DNA of 64,000 nt from Malus domestica (lineage: Eukaryota > Streptophyta > Magnoliopsida > Rosales > Rosaceae): NCBI RefSeq assembly GCF_042453785.1, contig NC_091674.1, positions 14,579,501 through 14,643,500 on the forward strand, written 5' to 3'. The notes beneath the pieces were generated by a model. It was not told where the DNA came from, ran no database searches, and worked only from the letters and a program-made list of their open reading frames with translations. Positions 57,416 through 64,000 of the stretch are shown piece after piece; the first letter of the stretch is position 1; each line of letters begins with the position of its first letter. The position numbers and the translations under genes are program-made.

Positions 57416-59610
57416 TAACACACCCCGATCCTAGAATCAAGGCGTGCTAGCCGTCACGTGAGCGTGACGTAACCAAAAGTGCGATGCGGAAGCAAAAGAT
57501 AAGAGAAATACGAAGGAATAAAAAAACCAACTACTAGCAATAATATCCAACTAGCATGCTAAAGTAAGTTTAAGTGTGAAACACACAAATTCAGAGCATA
57601 AGTACTAGGTGCAGTTAAGTAGGACCATAACTAAATTACAACACCCGCAGGTGAGTCCTACATTTATGTAGTCTATCAGTACGTCGTGGGAATCCTCGTG
57701 GGCCACCAACTCTGTTAACTAGAACCTGGAGGGGCACAAAACAAAATTGAGTGGGTCAGTAAAACCAAAGTTTTTCGAAAATCATTTCATTAAAAACATT
57801 TCTAACCCCTCGCTGTAAAACCTGTATACTTTCCTAGAAAATAACATAATATGCATATACTTCTTCAAATATCTCAAATCACCAATTTTTATCAAAACCC
57901 ATAAAATATGCCATGCCATAAATGTCAATAACAGATTAAGAACACATCAATATAACAGATGACATAATGAATCAACCAGAGACCCTGCAGTTGGTCCTGT
58001 ACGGTTAATTCCATAGCTCAATATCCAAACCAACCGGAGTCACCACGGTGACCTGTACGGCACTACTCTGCACATAAGTCGGAATTACCTGAAGTAGTCT
58101 GTACAACAAGAATGGTGTAATAATACGCTCTAGTGCTTCTCTCATCAATCATCTGTGCACATAATCTAAGGTCACCTACCAGTCGGAACCACCTCTAGTG
58201 ATATGTACGACTAGCATGTCTGAACCCTCTCATGGTCTGTACGACATGCACCTACTTGGATCCAAGGTGAGCGTGCGGTGCGGGTGAATAATATAAGCAC
58301 TAACACCAGGGGTGCAGGTTATAAGCTCTCAACACAATTCACATCATCAATGATTCACATGACTATGTAAAACTCACCTGATACTCACATGTGCGTCCAT
58401 AGCACCAATTCACACGTATATATGCATCAATTATCAATTCATATAATTCATAATATGCATGCATGGCATCTTAAAACATACTTTCTTTTAAATTCAATTT
58501 CTGGGAATTTCAGTAGTATATAGGTAATAACAGAAAATAACTGCCTATTCACTGGTAAGTCGAAGGGTCGTAACCCTCGTGACGTCCCTGGATGCGCTCG
58601 TCCTCGGGATAGGTATCACCTATATGCGAAACAACTATAAAAATGTTAATTAAAGCACATAACCGACAATTCGTAATAACTTCTCATACGATGCTCAATT
58701 TGGGTATATTAATATACCACAGTGACCTACTCAACGTCACGGACGTCGAGGTATTTTTAGAAAAAAATTTCGAGGCCGCACACGCCCCCACGCGTCGGGA
58801 GGGGCACAGACCTACGCGCTCCATGTGCGTCATCTTCTTCCTCCAGTCGCTGGACTGGTTTTTCCGATCACCGGAAAACTGGAGATTTTTCAATCTCCTT
58901 GTTCTCCGTCATTTCTCAACCATTTTTCACACATTTTATATCAAAATGAAGCCCTAAGCATGTAGAATCACGATGTACTAGTTTAAGGCTCTAAAAACTA
59001 CGAAATCTCACCGGAGAAATTCCAAGAAAACTGGCCAACTTCGAACTCAACGATCCCGACGTCCAAAACCTTCAAACTAAGCACTCCGAGCTTCCTTAGG
59101 ACCTCACTAAGCTCACTGTAAGCTTAGAATTCCCTGAAATTCAACAATTCACGTGTGCATGAACAGTGATTTCAAAATGGGTCACGGGTTCGACGAGATT
59201 TCTAAGGTTTCCAATTCTAAAAGTAACACCATTCAAATCAGGAGGTTAAAAGGATGAAGAATCTCACCTTATTGGCGTCGATTCGTGGTGATTCGAGGGT
59301 TTTGTGCTTTGGTCCGTACAATTCGAAGGGATAGAGAGAGAGAGTGTGAGCTACGAGGGAAGAGAGAGAGGGCACGGGGAAGGAAAGGTTTGTCCCGTGC
59401 GTGTGTGTGTGTGGTCCACCCAAAAACAAGTCACTCTTAATTCCCTAACCACACAAATATACATACATCCTTTAATCCAACTTAAATTTTCCAAAACTTA
59501 GGAAAATATACATTATTCAAAACATGCCATACACATACCTTAGTAACTGTCAAGGGTACTTTCGTCATTTCACAACCTCGATAAATAGAATCTCGGGACG
59601 GGCTGTGACA
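57416..59610 (+). mobile_element. Solo LTR (family B), 2195 bp
   Basis: It starts TAACACACCCCGATCC (TG decayed to TA) and ends GACGGGCTGTGACA. The flanks ttagc (57411-57415) and ttagt (59611-59615) match at four of five. A hairpin CGTCACG-TGAG-CGTGACG lies at 57452-57469. (GA)n runs lie at 59334-59343 and 59362-59369. Confidence 0.85.
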
Positions 59611-59615
59611 TTAGT

Positions 59616-60020
59616 AGCTCGATGCCCCAAGAAGCCAAGACTCACGTCCATAGTGGCTATGTGGACTCGTTTGCTTGACCAAAACCAGTATGCCTAACTG
59701 CTGGTGCTATGGCTAAAAGTTTCGCAAGACAAAGCGAAGTTCCAAAGATGGGGCTAAAGCGATTAAAACAATTTCTTAAATTTCTAGCAAGATGATAAAC
59801 TTTCATGAATAACACCAAAATCCAACACAAGCTAAACAAAGTAGACTACTCATTATCATCTTGGATATTTATGGCTCTCCAATGGCCATCCCGTATTTAG
59901 CAGCCACCTTGCACTTAACAGTTTGCTCATTCGACACCTCATCTTCAGCATCTCTGATCATAGAAGTTTCATCCTCAATTGCTCCATTTACAACAGCTGA
60001 GAAATCACACTTGAGCAGTT
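59616..60020 (-). pseudogene. Probable C-terminal end of a second Tat antisense ORF
   Basis: The minus strand from 60013 to the stop at 59869-59871 reads LLKCDFSAVVNGAIEDETSM and ends KYGMAIGEP. The acidic, AI.DE-type end resembles the tail of the plus-strand antisense ORF at 21250-21441. Flanking sequence to 59616 is unassigned. The assignment is weak. Confidence 0.3.
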
Positions 60021-60025
60021 TCCTT

Positions 60026-61532
60026 TGTAACAACGCGTCTCTATTTTTGCGATTTTATTAATTTTTAAAGGTGTAAATCGGACGATCTAGGCACATTCTC
60101 ACATTGAGGTGCAAAATGGTATTTTGATACCCTCGGGAATTTCTTACTTGCTTAACGAATCTAACAAATAAGTTATCAATATTACGGTCTGCAGCCCGCA
60201 AAGTTTATAATAACAAACTAAGTAAAACAATTTTTCTTTTGAACATACTAACCCATTGTTTTGAAAACACATATATAATACTACATAATAGGTTTTCTGA
60301 AAAAACCCTAGCATGCCATAAAAACCTTTGTAAAACGTGTATGTATAAAGCAGTGCTCAATAATGGTAACATGGTCGCCCGAAGGCAAAACCATAAAATC
60401 TTTGTAAATTGAAATAATAAAGTACTCAACTAGGGGTATCATAGTCACCCGAAGGCATAACCATCACTCGAAGGTGAAGCTGTACGACACTGTGTTACAC
60501 TATAAAAGAAATATATAACTACATAACACACTGACACTAGTCATGGCTAGTAAAGCTGTCCGACACTGGTTTCGTCAATGAAGCTGGGAGTATGTCATAA
60601 ATATCTCACTACTCATCAAATGTGTCATATGGCCATAGACAAATGCATACTTATGTTGCATGTATGTGTTGTATGATTACCCACTAAGTAAGCACCGAAA
60701 ACTTAAATCACCTTTCTCGTATCAAATCATCGGAGCTCAAAGCTCAAAGCATCATCTCATAAACCATAATAAATCAATCATGTGAAAACATAAAATCATA
60801 TTCGTGAATCCATCATATATCGTAAAGCGTAAAAGGCCATGGTTCGTAAATCTTTTGTAAACGTAAAATTTCAATAAATCGTAAATAAATCATAAACAAT
60901 GTGAAAAACGTAAAATCATTATTACACATAGTCCTGTTCATGTAAGAATATCTCTGCATGAACTCGAGTGTCAGCATATGCCGATAAGCACTTGATATGT
61001 TATGTTTGTTTATGCAAGATTATGTGATTACCGGACGTTAGATATTTATTTACAAAATATTGTGACATATTGAATTCTTGAGATATTGCAGGCTACGGTA
61101 AGTATTTTCATACTGTATGTAGTACGTATATTTTGGAAACTATACTTGTTTTATGGTGAAGGGTTATTACGTTTTCGAAAAGGTTTTTACAAAGCTTTAT
61201 TTTTAGGTTTACTCACCCTTATTTTTCGCCCCTCTAGGTTTTAGTGTCAGAGTTTCTGTGTCGATGAGGATACTTGGCAAAAGTTGGAATAGGAGATTAC
61301 CTTCGATGGTATATTCTTATCCTACTTTTAATATACTTTACTTATGCTTTGGCATCACGTGTGAATTGGGTTCATTCCGCTCACATGTGCACTCTTGCAT
61401 TTAGGCATTTTTAGGTTTAAATTTACTCACATTTTCCACATCACTACACTTTATGGCTTCGTCACCTTCCTGGTGTTGGCCATCATGACTCGATTCGTAG
61501 TCCAAGTGGACATTTCAGGTCGGGGTGTGTCA
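60026..61532 (-). mobile_element. Solo LTR related to family B, mosaic orientation
   Basis: The right end GGTCGGGGTGTGTCA is the reverse complement of the family B start. The left end TGTAACAACGCGTC fits the reverse complement of the family B end. The flanks tcctt (60021-60025) and tcctc (61533-61537) match at four of five. About 60180-60960 runs in the opposite orientation, matching the plus-strand layout of the family C LTR (ccctagcatgcca, gtcacccgaaggc). No coding content is seen. Confidence 0.7.
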
Positions 61533-61537
61533 TCCTC

Positions 61538-62441
61538 CTTTTTAGAAGGCAATACAGACATGGTAGCAACAAAAAGAGCATGCTTTGGCGCCTCTTTGCA
61601 ACTGAATCAACTTTCCCCTCACTTCTCATAGTGGCAAGCATTTCAGAAGCCAATCTAGACTTAGCCATAGTTGGATATTTCACTCTATGTCCGAACCCAG
61701 ATGCTAGAAAGAGCTCAATAACGACCCTTTTAGAAGCAACAAAATTTCCACAAGCATCAAAGAAAGCCCTTGACTTTTTCTCAATTGAAGGTTCAATAAG
61801 CAGGCCAACTTACTTACCAGCAACAGGGACTCGCGCCAAGCCCAAGGGGTTGAGCCTTGCAGCTCACCCAGCTTCGTACCTCAATTTGTCGTTCCTCTTG
61901 GCTCAAGCCAAGCCGAGCTCTTGGCTTCTACCAGTCAACACGCAGCACCACCCCGACTACTGTTTTGCGATAGCACAACCTAAGAAAAAGAAGAAGGAAA
62001 AAAAAATTTCCTACCTTAATGCAGCAAAGGGAAGAAAAACAATGACAACGATAATCAACTCTTTGCAAGGGCAAGCAAAGAAGAAGGCTAAGGGAGGGAG
62101 AATAAATTTCCTCTGGCTTTCTCTATTTCTTGTTGGGATAAAAAAAATTTCTTCAAATTTATTTAACCCCCTGCTTAAGGCATGCTTAAATAAGCTTTGG
62201 TGGCAATTGTTTTCCTTTTCCTAGAAGACTTTACTTCTAAGACAAATTGGAAGATCTACATCAAATTGGGAAATAAATCTATACTCAAGAAAGACAAGAT
62301 TGCCTTTATTGAACGGGTAGGGCACACAAATATTCCCACGCGCTGCTCAAAGCTTTGGAAGTTCAAGCAGTGGATTACTAATGCTCAAAGCTCCCCTGAT
62401 CGTGGCATGATAAAGATAAGGCTCATTACTAAATCCTATTT
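61538..62441. other. Unassigned sequence, possible retroelement coding remnants
   Basis: Open stretches exist on both strands. One is minus 61538-61760, with KYPTMAKSRLASEMLATMRS; the other is plus 62220-62445, with KTNWKIYIKLGNKS and GHTNIPTRCSKLWKF. I recognise neither. Given the neighbours they are probably decayed retroelement ORFs. Confidence 0.3.
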
Positions 62442-62499
62442 TTAATATATTCCCAATTGAAGAACAACTCAATCAAGGAATCCCTATCACAATCACTTA

Positions 62500-63306
62500 T
62501 GGCGCGTTTACTAATCCGTAATCAAATTGAGAGGAATCGGATTGAGGAGGAATTTGATTGAGGAGGAATTGAAATGAGGTGGAATCAGAATCAGATTCTT
62601 GTTGAAATTGTTTACTAAAACTGTCTGGAATCGGAATACAATTCCATAAAGCTGTTTACTAATTCAGCATAATCGGAATATAAACCAGTATGATTACTAA
62701 AATGCCCTTGTCCCAAATCAAATATTTTATATACTTTTTTTTAATAAAATTTGATATAGTATATAATAGTAACAAACTGATTCTGCATTGAGTAACAAAC
62801 TGATTCTCCATGAAGTAACAAACTGATTCTGCATGAAGTAACAAATTGATTCTGCATTGAGTAACAAACTGATTCTGCATGAAGTAACAAACTGATTCTG
62901 CATTGAGTAACAAAATGATTCTGCATGTATTTACAGAGTTACTTTAGATCGATTGAATTTACTCTAGGTCGACTGAATTAATCAACTAACCGTTCCAGAA
63001 CGTTAGATATGGTAGCGTGAAAATGGAAATAATACTCTAGGGTTAAAAGGATAATCTTGGAAATAATGAAAGTAGGTGAGGGCATAAAGGGAAAAAAGTT
63101 AGCATTCTGATTCCCCAAGCTATCCAGAATCCAAATACCTCCTTTATCTTAGGAATCCAAATCAGCCAAATATTGGAATTGGATTCCAAAATTTGTGTGG
63201 GACCCACTAAATTTTGATTCCTCCAGATTTAGTAAACACCGGAGTATACCGTAATCGGAATTCAATTCCGTTTCTTGATTCCGATTACCCTTACGTAAAC
63301 GCGCCA
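62500..63306. mobile_element. PIF/Harbinger-type MITE, 807 bp
   Basis: The ends are TGGCGCGTTTACTAATCCG and CTTACGTAAACGCGCCA, with a perfect TTA duplication (62497-62499 and 63307-63309). Inner copies of the aatcggaat motif occur at both ends. There is no transposase. A 23-bp minisatellite occupies 62768-62928. Confidence 0.92.
62768..62928 (+). repeat. 23-bp minisatellite x7 inside the MITE
   Basis: Seven contiguous 23-base copies start at 62768, 62791, 62814, 62837, 62860, 62883 and 62906, each agtaacaaactgattctgca plus tga or ttg, with few substitutions. Confidence 0.95.
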
Positions 63307-63730
63307 TTAGGGAAACTTCCTATAATTTGGATTTGTTTGAGAATGGCAGATGGGAGGCCTACCCTTCCTTAGTGAAAGCTAAACGGTTAAGGGGGTCTTT
63401 CCAGGACTGTCGCTGGTCTTAGATTCCAAGATCAACCAACATGGTGGCGGACTCGTTGGCATCACAGCGATGTGCGGAGATGTGCGATGTTTCCTGGGTC
63501 GATAGACCCCCATCTTCGTTAGTTTTTGTGCTTCAAAATGACAGTTTACCCTGTCTTCCGTAATGTAATAGGGGCAGTGGAGGGGGTGATGCGATAGCTT
63601 GGCTATGGCGTCTTCCTTGTAACTCCCTCTGCTGTCCGTTGTTTTTCTTTTGCTTTGCTGTCTGCTTGCCTTGTTGTAGGCTCTCCATGTTATGTTTGGC
63701 TTCTTTACCCGGGTAATGAATTCCCCAGTT

Positions 63731-63735
<5 letters not shown>

Positions 63736-63772
<37 letters not shown>
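63736..63772. repeat. (AT)n microsatellite
   Basis: An uninterrupted run of about 18 AT units between 63736 and 63772, followed by gtatatgttgg. Confidence 0.95.
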
Positions 63773-63778
<6 letters not shown>

Positions 63779-63817
63779 GTTGGGATTTACGCGCGCTTTG
63801 GCGCGTCTAGGATAAAA

Positions 63818-64000
63818 ACGAAAGTGCACGACGCGATAAAAAGTCAAAGTAGCAAAACAAAAACAAAGGGGAAAGCCTCAGGAAAAAAACGGTCGCGAAA
63901 GATCGTCGTCGTTGACGATAAGCCAAAGAAATCGAAGAAAAAGCTCTCGATTGCAGGGTCGCTGAGCTCCGACGAATTCCATGGACAAGCCAGGCAAACA
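63818..64000 (+). CDS. Open lysine-rich frame running off the window, partial
   Basis: Sixty-one codons are open to the last base, beginning TKVHDAIKSQSSKTKTKGKA and continuing RKIVVVDDKPKKSKKKLSIA, then GSLSSDEF. The local GC content is higher than in the rest of the right flank. The basic composition resembles the N-terminal part of some plant retrotransposon gag proteins, but no domain is visible. The start and end are unknown. Confidence 0.35.

Larger units (their letters stand above)
62442..63563 (+). pseudogene. RNase H-like (RVT_3) C-terminal fragment, split by a MITE
   Basis: Codons at 62442-62498 (LKNNSIKESLSQSL) continue at 63310 (GETSYNLDLF-like, then ENGRWEAYPSLVKAKRLRG) when the MITE and one TTA copy are disregarded. 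Further on are IPRSTNMVADSLASQRC and VSWVDRPPSSLVFVLQND, with the final stop at 63561-63563. The N.VAD.LA motif is the last catalytic-Asp block of plant RVT_3 RNase H domains, found in LINE-derived and similar proteins. A premature TAG at 63420-63422 stands where a Trp is usual. Only the C-terminal part is present. Confidence 0.75.

Noticed and set aside
62659-62926. Two overlapping frames with repeated HAESVCYFMQNQFVT
   Set aside because: Translation of the minisatellite, not a protein.
62768-62928. CRISPR-like regular repeat
   Set aside because: The repeats are contiguous 23-mers without spacers, inside a plant MITE; it is a minisatellite.

Overview
This is a plant nuclear window. It carries a spliced GT47 glycosyltransferase gene with plant-type introns, a seed-type LEA pseudogene, plant Ty1/copia and Ty3/gypsy retrotransposons (Athila and Tat lineages), and CACTA, hAT and Harbinger DNA transposons. 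The retroelement proteins resemble families I associate with Rosaceae (apple, pear, Prunus); that attribution is inference. The region is gene-poor. I find one apparently intact host gene and one clearly broken host gene; most of the rest is layered transposable elements.

Layout. 1-6524: a copia element whose polyprotein frame (2087-6163) has no visible frameshift but 13 in-frame stops; its 5' LTR is interrupted by another LTR-like insertion (239-1898). 6525-9565 (minus): a LEA_4-type seed-protein pseudogene cut at its C-terminal side by the copia element and near its N-terminus by a solo LTR (7732-9500, target duplication TTCAC); its promoter still shows TATA, ABRE and RY motifs (9729-9903). 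11018-13409: a solo LTR flanked by GGTAT, sitting in a locally repeated AT-rich tract. 14745-15732: a non-autonomous hAT element. 15845-25810: remains of Tat-lineage gypsy elements, with pol on the minus strand and an antisense ORF (Transposase_28-like) on the plus strand, the latter split by a copia-type solo LTR (17858-19737, ACTTA).

27960-42081: a truncated copia element (target duplication ATGTA) that contains a complete, young Athila-type non-autonomous element (29322-40757, CCCTC). The inner element has two 2397-bp LTRs, a tRNA-Asp-type primer site, an intact 920-residue gag-protease ORF, no reverse transcriptase or integrase, and a divergent TATA-driven ORF pair in its centre (33812-35235). 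This is the most interesting system here. 42180-43915 is another Athila-type solo LTR (CCTGT).

44733-47382 (minus): a four-exon GT47 exostosin-family gene (542 aa) very like Arabidopsis At5g03795. 49690-54812: a four-level nest, with a MITE-like element containing a solo LTR (AAGTA), containing a CACTA element (TAA), containing a captured V-ATPase proteolipid (subunit c) exon. 54815-55947: a hAT element inside a MITE. 57416-61532: two more solo LTRs in degraded gypsy sequence. 62442-63563: an RNase H-like fragment split by a Harbinger MITE with a 23-bp x 7 minisatellite. An open, lysine-rich frame starting at 63818 runs off the window end.

Altogether I see eight solo LTRs, seven with confident or near-perfect target duplications, against two elements that keep two full-length or near full-length LTRs. 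The locus has repeatedly gained LTR elements and lost their interiors by LTR-LTR recombination. All coordinates were read by eye.
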